Positions 1 to 8,239 of a stretch of DNA of 64,000 nucleotides are shown here, piece after piece. The number at the start of each line of letters is the position of its first letter. The first letter of the stretch is position 1. Under the pieces are notes generated by a model. That model did no database searches. It was not told the origin of the DNA and worked only from the letters and a program-made list of their open reading frames with translations. This DNA is from CAZNPA01 sp964575095. Its GTDB lineage: Bacteria > Pseudomonadota > Alphaproteobacteria > Rickettsiales > SXRF01. Location of the stretch: assembly GCA_964575095.1 (NCBI GenBank), contig CAZNPA010000008.1, positions 1 to 64,000 on the forward strand, read 5' to 3'. The translations under genes and the position numbers were made by a program.

Positions 1-357
1 AGGGGGGTCGAAGTGGTGTACGATTCGGTGGGCAAGGCCACCTTCATGGACTCGCTCGATTGCTTGAAGAAGTTCGGCATGATGGTGAGCTACGGCAACG
101 CTTCCGGGCCGGTGCCGCCGTTCGAGCCGCTACTCTTATCCTCCAAGGGATCGCTCTATTTCACGCGGCCCAACCTGATGAACCACATCGAGGACAGTGA
201 GCTTTACCGCGCCTACGCCGCCGATTTATTCGATTTAATAGGGCAGGGGGCGCTCAAAATCACCATCGGCGGCCGCTACAAATTATCCGAGGTAAAACAG
301 GCGCATATCGATCTAGAGGCGCGCAAAACGACAGGGTCGTTGGTTTTAATGGCATAA
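1..357 (+). CDS. Quinone oxidoreductase / zinc-type alcohol dehydrogenase-like protein, C-terminal part
   Basis: The reading frame is open from the first base of the window, so the 5' end lies outside and only about 118 C-terminal residues are visible. They match the end of an MDR-family NADPH:quinone oxidoreductase: VVYDSVGK at the end of the Rossmann fold, then MVSYGNASGPVPPFEP, and the closing pattern LSEVKQAHIDLEARKTTGSLVL. Proteins of this family reduce quinones or enals with NADPH in the cytosol. The N-terminal catalytic domain cannot be judged. It is followed after about 30 bases by a same-strand amine oxidase; co-transcription is possible but unproven. Confidence 0.85.
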   Translation, partial: RGVEVVYDSVGKATFMDSLDCLKKFGMMVSYGNASGPVPPFEPLLLSSKGSLYFTRPNLMNHIEDSELYRAYAADLFDLIGQGALKITIGGRYKLSEVKQAHIDLEARKTTGSLVLMA

Positions 358-387
358 TAACTAAAATCGGTTAATCTATAAAGTCTT

Positions 388-1794
388 ATGGCCGAATATA
401 CATTCGATACGATTGTGGTTGGCGCCGGTTTGGCAGGCATTGCCGCGGCAAGAACACTCGAACAGGATAATCGTGCGCACGGCAACAACGACAATGCATA
501 CACTCCTTACGTTGTACTAGAGGCCGATAGCAAAATCGGCGGACGGGTGCAAAGCAAAATTATCGAAACTCCAGACAAAAAGAAAATCATCATTAACCCT
601 GGCGCGCAATGGATACACCGCGACGTGCGTGATGGCGCTCCAGAAAATCCTTTGCTGCCGCATGTCCTGGCCTCCGGCGACCTATTAATTCGCGACCCCA
701 TGCCGCGCGAATTTTGGAACCGCGGCAAAATGGATAATTTTGTTCATAATAACAATCTTATTAAGGCGGCGCGAAAAAAAATCGATGCGCATAAAGGTCC
801 AGACACCGATTTGGAAGCGCTTTTTACTCAACATGGGCTCGGCATCCCCAGCTCATTGATTACTACGTTTGGGGAAGTAGAAACCGGCGCGCCGCTTCGT
901 GCAGTCAGCACCGCGGATGTACATGACCTGGTGGCGTGCAACCTTGGCGACTTCACACGCAAGGGCTTGGGCGCTTTTGTTGAACACTTTGCCAAAGACG
1001 TGATGCCGCATATTCGGCTGAATACAAAGATAAAAGAGATCCATTGGCAGCCAGGAGGCGGTGTTGATGTCTACACGCAAGGCGGTGACGTGTATCACGC
1101 CAAGCGATGTATTCTTACGGTTTCCATTGGCGTGCTGAAATCGGGCGATATCGAGTTCAAGCCGAAACTGCCCAGGGCCACCCGTGATCAGCTTTCACAT
1201 ATCAGAATGGGAGATTTCAACAAAATATTTTTGGTATTCGATCCTAAATTCCGTTTTCCAGTCAACCATAATACGCATCTGGATGTACGTACCCGCGAAG
1301 GGGATGATATTTTTTATCTCGCCAGGGATAATGGTCAACCGCTAGTGACAGCGTTCTTGGGCGGCGAACAGGCAGTGAGATGCGATCGTGATTTAGAAGG
1401 CGCCCGCGAATTTGCTATCAATAAATTATGCGAAATCTGGGGGGATAAAATAAAAAACCAAAGGCATATTATCGACAGCCACGTCACACAGTGGGGTAAT
1501 AATCCGCTTATTCGCGGCGGCTATTCACGCGTTGATATCGGGCATCACCGCGTGAGGGAGAAACTTGCCCAACCTATTGGCGATGCAATTTATCTCGCTG
1601 GCGAAGCTGTGGGCGCCAAGCATCCCGAGTCAGGTCGTAATTGGGCTACCCATATGGCCGGAGCGGCGCTTTCCGGTGAGCGCGCCGCTAATCTGGTGTT
1701 AAAGGAGCGGGAAAAAGAAAGCCCGACTTCTTACAGAAAGGCACTTGATAGAAAAAACAGGGGGAACTCTCCCGGCGGCGCTTCCCTAGGATAA
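388..1794 (+). CDS. FAD-dependent amine oxidase (polyamine/monoamine oxidase family)
   Basis: A 468-residue flavoprotein. The N-terminus carries the dinucleotide-binding fold VVGAGLAGIAAARTLE and, at about residues 45-55, the second FAD contact VVLEADSKIGGRV. GAQWIH at about residue 71 is typical of polyamine oxidases. The C-terminus has the family signature YLAGEAVGAKHPESG with SGERAANLV. The expected reaction is oxidative deamination of an amine with release of H2O2; the substrate cannot be read from sequence. About 30 polar residues after the flavin signature form a tail not typical of the family. The gene looks more AT-rich than the yej genes next door, which may reflect transfer. It ends four bases from the convergent yejF. 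Confidence 0.85.
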   Translation: MAEYTFDTIVVGAGLAGIAAARTLEQDNRAHGNNDNAYTPYVVLEADSKIGGRVQSKIIETPDKKKIIINPGAQWIHRDVRDGAPENPLLPHVLASGDLLIRDPMPREFWNRGKMDNFVHNNNLIKAARKKIDAHKGPDTDLEALFTQHGLGIPSSLITTFGEVETGAPLRAVSTADVHDLVACNLGDFTRKGLGAFVEHFAKDVMPHIRLNTKIKEIHWQPGGGVDVYTQGGDVYHAKRCILTVSIGVLKSGDIEFKPKLPRATRDQLSHIRMGDFNKIFLVFDPKFRFPVNHNTHLDVRTREGDDIFYLARDNGQPLVTAFLGGEQAVRCDRDLEGAREFAINKLCEIWGDKIKNQRHIIDSHVTQWGNNPLIRGGYSRVDIGHHRVREKLAQPIGDAIYLAGEAVGAKHPESGRNWATHMAGAALSGERAANLVLKEREKESPTSYRKALDRKNRGNSPGGASLG

Positions 1795-1798
1795 TTCG

Positions 1799-3442
1799 TT
1801 ATCCATTCAACATCGCCGCGTTTATCAATGTCTTGGTGTATTCCGACTGCGGATTGGCAAAAAGCTGCTTGGTAGGGGCATGTTCGACCATTTCCCCCCG
1901 ATGCATGACCAGGATATGGTGGGCGATGGCCCTGACCACGCGGAGATCGTGACTGATGAACATGTAGGAAAGCCCGTATTTGCTTTGCAGGTTTTTAAGC
2001 AGGTCGATGATTTGTTTTTGTACGGTGAGGTCGAGCGCGCTGGTCGGCTCGTCCAGGACAACGAATTTGGGTTTTAAGACCATGGCGCGGGCGATGGAGA
2101 TGCGCTGGCGCTGCCCGCCGGAAAATTCGTGCGGGAAGCGGTGCTTGATCTCCGGCGAGAGGCCGACCTCCAGCAGGATATCGTCGACGGCCCGCACGCG
2201 CTCCTTAAGCGCGCGGCCGGGGTAGTGCACCAGCAAGCCTTCCTCGATGATTTCCTCGACGCTCATGCGCGGGTTCAAACTGCTAAAGGGATCCTGGAAT
2301 ACGACCTGCATCTCCCTACGCAGCGGACGAATATCTTTCGTTGTAAGCCCGTTGATATCGTTTCCCATAAACACGATTTTTCCGTCGCTTTTGATGAGCC
2401 GCAGCAGCGAGAAGCCCAGCGTCGTCTTGCCCGATCCCGATTCGCCGACGACGCCGAGCGTTGCGCCTTTGGGAATGGAAACGCTGATATCGTCTACCGC
2501 CTTGACGTAGCCTTTCGTGCGCCGGAAGACGCCTTTTTTTATCGGGAAATAGGCCTTGAGGTTTTTGCATTCGATCAACGTTTCGGCGTGAGCGGGCAGG
2601 GGCACCGCCTCGCCTTTCGGCTCGGAAGAAAGCAGCTTTTGCGTATAGGGATGCTTGGGCGCGGCGAAAATGTCGGCGACTTTGCCCTGCTCGACGATCT
2701 CGCCCTGCGACATAATTGCAACGCGGTCGGCCAGTTTCCTAACCACCGTTAGATCGTGGGTGATGAACAGAACCGCCATGCCCATCTCTTTCTGAAGCTG
2801 CTTGATGAGCGCCAGAATTTTGACCTGGATGGTGACGTCGACCGCTGTCGTCGGCTCATCGGCAATGAGGAGGGCAGGGCGGTTGGCAATCGCCATCGCG
2901 ATCATCACCCGCTGCCGCTCGCCGCCCGAGAGCTGGTGCGGATAGGCATCGAGACGGTTATGAAAATGGGAGAGGCCGACTTGGTCGAGGAGGGAAAGGA
3001 TGTGGGGATGTGGGGATGTGGGGATGTGGGGATTAGATTCTTTCTTACTCCACATCTCAAGAATCTGCTTCCCTATCGTATGCAACGGATTCAGCGCCGT
3101 CATCGGCTCCTGGAAGATCATGCCGATTTCTTTGCCGCGGATTTTTTGAAATGTCTCCGCTGCGCGCCTACTGACGCTCGCATGAGACGCCGCTTCGCGG
3201 GCTGACGGCTCGGCGGCCTGCTGGCCGCCCAACAGTTCCATTCCGTCAAATGTAATGCTGCCGGAAACGGCGGCGCTTGGCGGCTGCAACCCCAGGCACG
3301 ACAACGCGGTCAGCGACTTGCCAGAACCCGATTCGCCGACCAGTGCCAGCATCTCGCCTTTTCCTATCGAAAGCGACGCGTTTTTTACCGCCGAGCGCCC
3401 GCGAAAGGAAAGCGATAAATCATTGATGGCAAGCAACGTCAT
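1799..3442 (-). CDS. yejF: Peptide ABC transporter ATP-binding protein with two fused ATPase domains, YejF
   Basis: A 547-residue double ATPase that energises the YejABEF oligopeptide (microcin C-type) importer. The first domain has Walker A GESGSGKS (about residue 36), Q-loop MIFQEP, signature LSGGERQR and Walker B LLIADEP. The second has GESGSGKT, VVFQDP, FSGGQRQR and FVVLDEP. Two inserts are visible against E. coli YejF: an Ala/Ser/Arg-rich block (GGQQAAEPSAREAASHASV and on) before the first Q-loop, encoded around 3155-3231, and a Pro/His-rich block encoded by an 8-base tandem repeat. All motifs remain intact, so the protein is probably functional. The start overlaps the end of yejE by four bases. 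Confidence 0.92.
   Translation of the reverse strand: MTLLAINDLSLSFRGRSAVKNASLSIGKGEMLALVGESGSGKSLTALSCLGLQPPSAAVSGSITFDGMELLGGQQAAEPSAREAASHASVSRRAAETFQKIRGKEIGMIFQEPMTALNPLHTIGKQILEMWSKKESNPHIPTSPHPHILSLLDQVGLSHFHNRLDAYPHQLSGGERQRVMIAMAIANRPALLIADEPTTAVDVTIQVKILALIKQLQKEMGMAVLFITHDLTVVRKLADRVAIMSQGEIVEQGKVADIFAAPKHPYTQKLLSSEPKGEAVPLPAHAETLIECKNLKAYFPIKKGVFRRTKGYVKAVDDISVSIPKGATLGVVGESGSGKTTLGFSLLRLIKSDGKIVFMGNDINGLTTKDIRPLRREMQVVFQDPFSSLNPRMSVEEIIEEGLLVHYPGRALKERVRAVDDILLEVGLSPEIKHRFPHEFSGGQRQRISIARAMVLKPKFVVLDEPTSALDLTVQKQIIDLLKNLQSKYGLSYMFISHDLRVVRAIAHHILVMHRGEMVEHAPTKQLFANPQSEYTKTLINAAMLNG
2998..3058. repeat. Tandem 8-base word GGATGTGG x4 plus inverted arm, inside yejF
   Basis: Four perfect copies of GGATGTGG run from 2998 to 3029, followed by GGATTAG. 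A partial inverted arm, TTACTCCACATCTC, lies at 3045-3058. In yejF it encodes a Pro/His/Ser-rich stretch (NPHIPTSPHPH) between the first Q-loop and the LLDQVGL helix, where YejF homologues vary in length. The frame is kept. It has the same build as the 7-base word palindromes elsewhere in the window. Confidence 0.85.
3155..3231. repeat. GC-rich repeat insert in yejF with a TGCT-loop hairpin
   Basis: The segment includes the hairpin GGCGGCC-TGCT-GGCCGCC (3212-3229) and two imperfect direct repeats of about 23 bases around CTGACG (near 3158 and 3190). It encodes roughly 24 extra residues rich in Ala, Ser, Glu and Arg just before the first Q-loop of YejF. The TGCT loop is the same as in both hairpins of the hemF element, but the stems differ. 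That it was inserted is inferred from comparison with the remembered E. coli YejF sequence. Confidence 0.55.
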
Positions 3443-4464
3443 TTAATCGCCTTCCTCGGATCGTAGGCGTCGCGCACGGCTTCGGAGATAAAGATAATCA
3501 GCACCAATAAAATGGCGATGGTGAAGAAGCCGGTGAGGCCCAGCCACGGCGCCTGCGGGTTGCTTTTGCCCTGCAATAATAATTCGCCGAGCGATGCCGA
3601 GCCGGGCGGCAGGCCGAAGCCCAGGAAATCGAGCGTGGTCAGCGCCGTGACGCCGCCTGCCATCAGGAACGGAATCATCGTCATGGCGGCGACCATGGCG
3701 TTGGGCAGCACGTGGCGCACCATGATGGTGAGCTCGCCGACGCCGAGCGCGCGGGCGGCGCGCACATAGTCGAAATTGCGCGCGCGCAGGAACTCGGCGC
3801 GCACCACCGAGGTCAGCGACATCCAGGTGAAAAGCAGCAATATGCCGAGCAGCCACCAGAAATTGGGCGTGACCAGCGATGCCAATATAATCAGCACAAA
3901 CAATTCCGGCAGCCCCGACCAGATCTCGATGAAGCGCTGAAAGATGAGATCGACCGCACCACCGAAATAGCCCTGCACGGCGCCGGCCATGATGCCGATC
4001 GCGGCGCTGGAAATCGTGAGCGCCAGGCCGAACAGCACCGAAACGCGAAAGCCGTAGATGAGGCGGGCGAGCACGTCACGGCCCTGGTCGTCGGTGCCCA
4101 GCCAATTTTCGGCACTGGGCGGGGCAGGGGCCGGGCGGCCGAGATCGTAATTGATGGTCGAATATTCGTAGGCGACCAGCGGCCACAGCATCCAGCCGTC
4201 CTTATTTATTTTCTCGGCCACGAACGGGTCGCGGTACATGGCCTCGGTATCGAAATCGCCGCCGAATGCGCGCTCGCTATAGACCTTAAACACCGGGAAA
4301 TAAAGCTCGCCTTTGTACTCCATGACGATGGGTTTGTCGTTGGCGATGAATTCGGCAAAAAGCGTGAGCAAAAACAACGCCAGAAAAACCCATAACGACC
4401 AGAAGCCGCGCTTGTTGGCTTTGAAAAGAACGAGGCGGCGTTTTGTTATCGGTGAATCAAACAT
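3439..4464 (-). CDS. yejE: Peptide ABC transporter permease YejE
   Basis: Inner-membrane permease of the Yej peptide importer, 341 residues from the chosen start MFDSPITKRR, which matches the usual YejE N-terminus (RR..FKANKRGFWSLWVF). An in-frame start 30 bases upstream would only lengthen the overlap with yejB. A large periplasmic loop after the first membrane helix (ANDKPIVMEYKGELYFPVF) is typical of YejE. The binding-protein-dependent permease motif appears as ARALGVGELTIMVRHVLPNA, which contacts the ATPase. The gene overlaps yejB by 8 bases and yejF by 4, so translation is likely coupled. Confidence 0.93.
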   Translation of the reverse strand: MFDSPITKRRLVLFKANKRGFWSLWVFLALFLLTLFAEFIANDKPIVMEYKGELYFPVFKVYSERAFGGDFDTEAMYRDPFVAEKINKDGWMLWPLVAYEYSTINYDLGRPAPAPPSAENWLGTDDQGRDVLARLIYGFRVSVLFGLALTISSAAIGIMAGAVQGYFGGAVDLIFQRFIEIWSGLPELFVLIILASLVTPNFWWLLGILLLFTWMSLTSVVRAEFLRARNFDYVRAARALGVGELTIMVRHVLPNAMVAAMTMIPFLMAGGVTALTTLDFLGFGLPPGSASLGELLLQGKSNPQAPWLGLTGFFTIAILLVLIIFISEAVRDAYDPRKAIK

Positions 4465-5563
4465 CGCGTTTCTCAAAATCGATCCTGGGATCAACCAGCA
4501 TATAGACGATGTCGCCGATCAGGTTAAAGACCAGCCCCAGCAGCGTGAAGATGAACAGCGTGCCGAACATCACCGGGTAGTCGCGGTTGATGACGGCTTC
4601 GTAGCCGAGCAGGCCCAGGCCGTTCAGCGAGAAGATGATCTCGATCAAAAGCGCGCTGGTGAAGAGGATACGCAGCACGGCGCCGGGGAAGCCGGCGATC
4701 ACTATCAGCATGGCGTTCCTGAACACGTGCCCCCACAGCACCTGCCGCTCGGAGAGTCCCTTGGCGTAGGCGGTCAGCACGTATTGCTTGCCGATTTCGT
4801 CCAGGAAACAATTCTTGGTGAGCATGGTGAGGCTGGCGAATCCGGAGATGACCATGGCGGTGACGGGCAGGGCGATGTGCCAGAAATAATCGATGATCTT
4901 GCCGCCGAAACTTAGCTCCGCCCAATTATCCGAGGTGAGGCCCTTAAGCGGGAACCATTGGAAATACTGCCCGCCGGCGAAGACGATGATGAGCAGGATG
5001 GCGAACAGAAAACTGGGGATGGCGTAGCCGATGAAAATCGCCCAGCTGGTCCAGAGGTCAAATGTGCTGCCGTCGCGCACGGCCTTCTTGATGCCGAGCG
5101 GTATCGAGATGAGATAGACCAGCAGCGTCGTCCACAGCCCCAGCGAGATGGTGACCGGCAGCGTATGCGCGATCAACGAGAGGACCGATTCGTTGCGGAA
5201 GAAACTCTCGCCGAAATCGAACGTCAAATAATTGCCCATCATTTTGAGGAAGCGTTCGAGCGGCGGCTGGTCGAAGCCGTACATCTTCTCGATGCGGGCG
5301 ATGATTTCGGGATCGAGCCCGCGCCCGCCGCGATAGAGCGATTGCGAAGCGTTGCCGGTCAGCGCCTGCGGCTTGGCCGCCATGTCGGAGCTAGAGCCCG
5401 CAATGCGGGCAGTCGCATCCTGCGACGTGATGTCGGTCAGCTGCGCGACCATGCGCTCCACCGGCCCTCCCGGCGCCGCCTGCACGATGATGAAATTCAA
5501 GATCATGATCCCAAGCAGAGTAGGGATCATGAGAAATAAGCGGCGGATGATGTAGCTTGTCAT
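4457..5563 (-). CDS. yejB: Peptide ABC transporter permease YejB
   Basis: A 368-residue inner-membrane permease, partner of YejE. The N-terminus MTSYIIRRLFLMIPTLLGI and the following IVQAAPGGPVE are characteristic of DppB/YejB-type permeases. The EAA-like loop appears as YAKGLSERQVLWGHVFRNAM and the C-terminus ends with membrane helices and LVDPRIDF. A long loop after the first helix holds a low-complexity stretch (SQDATARIAGSSSDMAAKP). It lies between yejA and yejE in a four-gene operon; the whole spacer to yejA is a word-repeat palindrome. Confidence 0.93.
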   Translation of the reverse strand: MTSYIIRRLFLMIPTLLGIMILNFIIVQAAPGGPVERMVAQLTDITSQDATARIAGSSSDMAAKPQALTGNASQSLYRGGRGLDPEIIARIEKMYGFDQPPLERFLKMMGNYLTFDFGESFFRNESVLSLIAHTLPVTISLGLWTTLLVYLISIPLGIKKAVRDGSTFDLWTSWAIFIGYAIPSFLFAILLIIVFAGGQYFQWFPLKGLTSDNWAELSFGGKIIDYFWHIALPVTAMVISGFASLTMLTKNCFLDEIGKQYVLTAYAKGLSERQVLWGHVFRNAMLIVIAGFPGAVLRILFTSALLIEIIFSLNGLGLLGYEAVINRDYPVMFGTLFIFTLLGLVFNLIGDIVYMLVDPRIDFEKRDV

Positions 5564-5570
5564 AGCGGTT

Positions 5571-5638
5571 AGTGGCCAGTGATTAGTGACGAGTGATGTA
5601 TAACAAAAAATCTAGCCGCTCGCCACTCATCACTCGCT
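5571..5638. repeat. Heptamer-word palindrome (AGTGRNN) filling the yejA-yejB spacer
   Basis: Four consecutive 7-base words AGTGGCC, AGTGATT, AGTGACG and AGTGATG run from 5571 to 5598. After a short AT-rich loop an inverted arm at 5621-5638 (CGCCACTCATCACTCGCT) reads as AGTGATG and AGTGGCG on the other strand. The element occupies nearly all of the space between yejA and yejB, and the last codons of yejA (ending NSE) with their stop lie in the right arm. The folded RNA could affect expression of yejB relative to yejA; that is inference. Confidence 0.8.
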
Positions 5639-7441
5639 ATTTTTCTTAATCCACCAACCCTGGAAATTGAGATTGTATTTCGCCTGTACGGCGGGCAGGC
5701 CGAATTTGTCCCAATAGGCGATGCGGAAGGCGCCGGAGTGCCAGTTGGGGATGACGTAATGCTCCCACAATAAGATGCGGTCGAGAGCGCGTCCGGCGGC
5801 TTTGAGCGATTCCTCATCCTTGGCCGAGATGAGGGCTTGCAGCGCCGCATCGATGGCTTTATTTTTGGCGCCGGCGAGGTTGCTGCCACCTTTGACGTCG
5901 GCCTGACTTGAATGCCATAGCGCCATCTGCTCGTTGCCGGGATAGAATACGCCGCGATTTATCCAAATCGACACGATGTCGAAATCGTAGCTGTCGGTGC
6001 GTTTCTGGTATTGCGAATCGTCGACCATGCGGATGGAGGAGGCGATGCCGAGGCGCTCCATGTTCTTTCGCATCGGGCCGATGACGCGTTCCATCGTCGG
6101 CTGACGCAGCATGAATTCGATATTCATTTGTTCGCCTTTGGCATCGACGCGCTTGCCGTCTTTTACCACCCAACCGGCCTCAGTCAGGAGCTTATCGGCT
6201 TTGAGCAAATTCTCGCGCGCATTGCCGGAACCATCCGTCTCCGGATTCTTAAACGATTCGGTAAACAGGGCAGGGGGCAGGCTGTCTTTATGCGCCTCAA
6301 GCAATTTCAGCTCGGCGCCGGCAGGTACGCCTTTGGATTCAAAATCGGTGTTCTCGAAGAAACTTTTGTTGCGTTTGTAAGCGCCATAAAAAATCGTTTT
6401 GTTGATCCATTCATAATCGAGCGCCAGATCGATGGCTTCGCGCACACGGCGGTCAGAAAATTTATCTTTGCGCGCGTTGAAAATAAACGCTTGCATGCCC
6501 TGCGGCGTCATGTCTGGTATTTCGTGCTTGATGATGCGTCCGTCCTTAACCGCCGGCGCGTCGTAAGCAGTGGCCCAGTTGCGGGCGATGTATTCGCGGC
6601 GGAAATCGTAAGCGCCGGCTTTCAGCCCCTCAAGCGAGATGTTTTCGTCGCGGAACATTTCGTAACGTATACGCTCGAAATTATACATGCCGCGGTTAAC
6701 CGCGAGCTTCCAGCCCCAATAGTTGGGATCGCGTACATAGGTGATCGAGCGGCCCTGATCGACGCTTTCGACCTTATAAGGGCCGCTGCCCATCGGCGTT
6801 TCCAGCGTCGTCTTGTCGAATTCGTGCGTAGCGTAATAGGCTTTGGAAATAATCGGCAACTGCGACGCCAGCGTCGGCAATTCGCGGTTGGTGGTATCAG
6901 CGAAGATAAATTTAACCGAGCGCTCGCCGGTTTTTTCGGCCGATTTCACCGGCGTAAAAAGTATCTTATAGGTCGGGTCGCCTTTGTCCTTGAGCGTATT
7001 GAAAGAAAACACCACGTCGTCAGGCGTGATGGGCGTGCCGTCATGCCACCTGGCTTCCTTGCGAATCACGAACTCGACTGAGCTACGGTCGGATGCAATG
7101 GCGGCGCTTTCGGCAATCAGCCCATACATCGATTGCGGCTCGTCAAAAGAGGGAACCATCAGCGATTCAAACAGCCCCTGAATAGCGGGCGCTTTGACGC
7201 CTTTTAGAATAAACGGATTCAAATTGTCGAAGGTGCCCATCTCAGCGAGTTTCACCGTGCCGCCCACCGGCGCGTTTGGATTCACATAATCGAAATGGTC
7301 AAACCCGGGCTTGTATTTGCACTCGCCATAAAGCGTGAGGCAGTGCGTGGGCGTTGCCGCAAAACATGAAAAAATGATGAAGGATGAAACGATAAAAGAT
7401 GAACAGATGGCCGCAATCGTTTTCGGTTTATCTTTCATCAT
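5630..7441 (-). CDS. yejA: Periplasmic peptide-binding protein YejA (extracellular solute-binding family 5)
   Basis: A 603-residue substrate-binding component of the Yej importer. A membrane-spanning signal segment (SSFIVSSFIIFSCFAATPTHC) leads into the mature protein with LTLYGECKYKPGFDHFDYVN, a typical YejA beginning. Family 5 features include the lobe I motif EMGTFDNLNPFILKG and WHDGTPITPDDVVFSFNTLK. The signal segment is encoded by one arm of a heptamer palindrome and the stop codon lies in another element, so both gene ends are bounded by repeats. Two adjacent ATGs are possible starts. No strong Shine-Dalgarno is visible, and a small upstream reading frame ends 13 bases before. Confidence 0.92.
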   Translation of the reverse strand: MMKDKPKTIAAICSSFIVSSFIIFSCFAATPTHCLTLYGECKYKPGFDHFDYVNPNAPVGGTVKLAEMGTFDNLNPFILKGVKAPAIQGLFESLMVPSFDEPQSMYGLIAESAAIASDRSSVEFVIRKEARWHDGTPITPDDVVFSFNTLKDKGDPTYKILFTPVKSAEKTGERSVKFIFADTTNRELPTLASQLPIISKAYYATHEFDKTTLETPMGSGPYKVESVDQGRSITYVRDPNYWGWKLAVNRGMYNFERIRYEMFRDENISLEGLKAGAYDFRREYIARNWATAYDAPAVKDGRIIKHEIPDMTPQGMQAFIFNARKDKFSDRRVREAIDLALDYEWINKTIFYGAYKRNKSFFENTDFESKGVPAGAELKLLEAHKDSLPPALFTESFKNPETDGSGNARENLLKADKLLTEAGWVVKDGKRVDAKGEQMNIEFMLRQPTMERVIGPMRKNMERLGIASSIRMVDDSQYQKRTDSYDFDIVSIWINRGVFYPGNEQMALWHSSQADVKGGSNLAGAKNKAIDAALQALISAKDEESLKAAGRALDRILLWEHYVIPNWHSGAFRIAYWDKFGLPAVQAKYNLNFQGWWIKKNSE

Positions 7442-7456
7442 TTTATCTTTTATCTT
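7376..7456. repeat. Heptamer-word palindrome (GATRAAN) over the yejA start and signal peptide
   Basis: Words GATGAAG, GATGAAA, GATAAAA and GATGAAC occupy 7376-7404 with one spacer base. An inverted arm of about 30 bases at 7427-7456 repeats TTTATCT/TTCATCA words. The start codon of yejA is in the right arm and the left arm encodes part of its hydrophobic signal segment. The build matches the elements at 5571, 8759, 28594, 44450 and 58100, but the word differs. Confidence 0.75.
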
Positions 7457-7679
7457 ACTTGGGCCGAACGATCAGCTTGCTGCCCAGGTCATCGACAACG
7501 ATGACTTCAGACGCGGCCTCCAGCAATTCAGCACTGCAATCCTGCGCCAAGAGCGCACGCTCGATCACGCCCGAGCGGGTGACTTCGCCGATATTGTCTT
7601 TGCAGAGTCCCTGACTTCCAACATAGGCAGTGTCGCCCACACGTTCACGAACGCGTTGTTTCCTGAGCTTGGCCAGCAT
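7455..7679 (-). CDS. Small hypothetical protein between cytochrome c and yejA
   Basis: A 74-residue reading frame fills most of the 250-base gap between the cytochrome c gene and yejA on their strand. The N-terminus is basic (MLAKLRKQRVRERVG) and the C-terminus (EVIVVDDLGSKLIVRPK) looks like a short beta-rich fold. I do not recognise a family. The balanced composition and fit to the gap favour a real gene, but no clear ribosome-binding site supports it, and the alternative is a noncoding spacer. Confidence 0.4.
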   Translation of the reverse strand: MLAKLRKQRVRERVGDTAYVGSQGLCKDNIGEVTRSGVIERALLAQDCSAELLEAASEVIVVDDLGSKLIVRPK

Positions 7680-7690
7680 GAGTTGCTTCC

Positions 7691-8239
7691 CTATTTGAGG
7701 GTGTTCAGATAGGCGATCAGATTGGCGCGGTCTTGCGGATTTTTAATGCCAGCAAACGCCATTTTGGTACCGGGAATATATTTGGACGGCGCCGCCAGAA
7801 ACTCGGAAAGCTCCTGATTGCCCCATTTTTTATCCTTCATCGCGAGAAGAGCGGGGGAATAGGCATAGCCTTCCTTATGTCCAAAGTGCGTACCCATCAA
7901 GCCCCACTGGTTGGGGCCGACACCGTCTTTGCCGCCTTTATCGAAGGTGTGGCACGAAGTGCATTTCTTGATCATGGCTTCGCCGGCCTTGGCGTCAGCC
8001 TTGGGCATCAAGGTTGCGATATCGACCGGTTTTTCTTCTTCCTTGGGAGCGGTAGCGCCTTCGCTACCGGCGGTTTCAGCGCCGGCGATGGTGTAGCCGC
8101 GCTTGGCGTCTTTTTCCTCGTGTTCGGAGATGGTGCCGTGATAGAGCGCTTCGGCGACAAGTCCCGATACCATGGCAATGAACCCCGCCAACAACACCGC
8201 ACCGGCGATTTTATTTATCTCGAATTCGTTGTTTGTCAT
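7691..8239 (-). CDS. Membrane-anchored class I cytochrome c (CycM-type)
   Basis: A 182-residue protein with an uncleaved N-terminal membrane anchor (IAGAVLLAGFIAMVSGLVAEALY) followed by a charged linker with the Glu/Lys stretch KEEEKPVD. One haem c motif, CTSCH, is at about residue 115, with the downstream methionine ligand in GTKMAFAGI. This layout is that of the alphaproteobacterial CycM/cytochrome c552 family, which passes electrons from the bc1 complex to cytochrome oxidase in the periplasm. It is divergent from kdsB, a common pairing in the class, although the usual pheA between them is absent. Confidence 0.88.
   Translation of the reverse strand: MTNNEFEINKIAGAVLLAGFIAMVSGLVAEALYHGTISEHEEKDAKRGYTIAGAETAGSEGATAPKEEEKPVDIATLMPKADAKAGEAMIKKCTSCHTFDKGGKDGVGPNQWGLMGTHFGHKEGYAYSPALLAMKDKKWGNQELSEFLAAPSKYIPGTKMAFAGIKNPQDRANLIAYLNTLK

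Noticed and set aside
2998..3029. Short tandem repeats considered as a CRISPR array or VNTR
   Set aside because: Units are 7-8 bases without spacers, so not CRISPR; recurrence of the same words at distant loci argues against a purely local VNTR.
6011..7081. Long open frame on the plus strand opposite yejA (356 codons), and similar frames opposite yejF, yejE, phaC and putA
   Set aside because: They run antisense to well-supported genes, have His/Arg-rich nonsense composition and no family motifs; they are shadows caused by codon bias.
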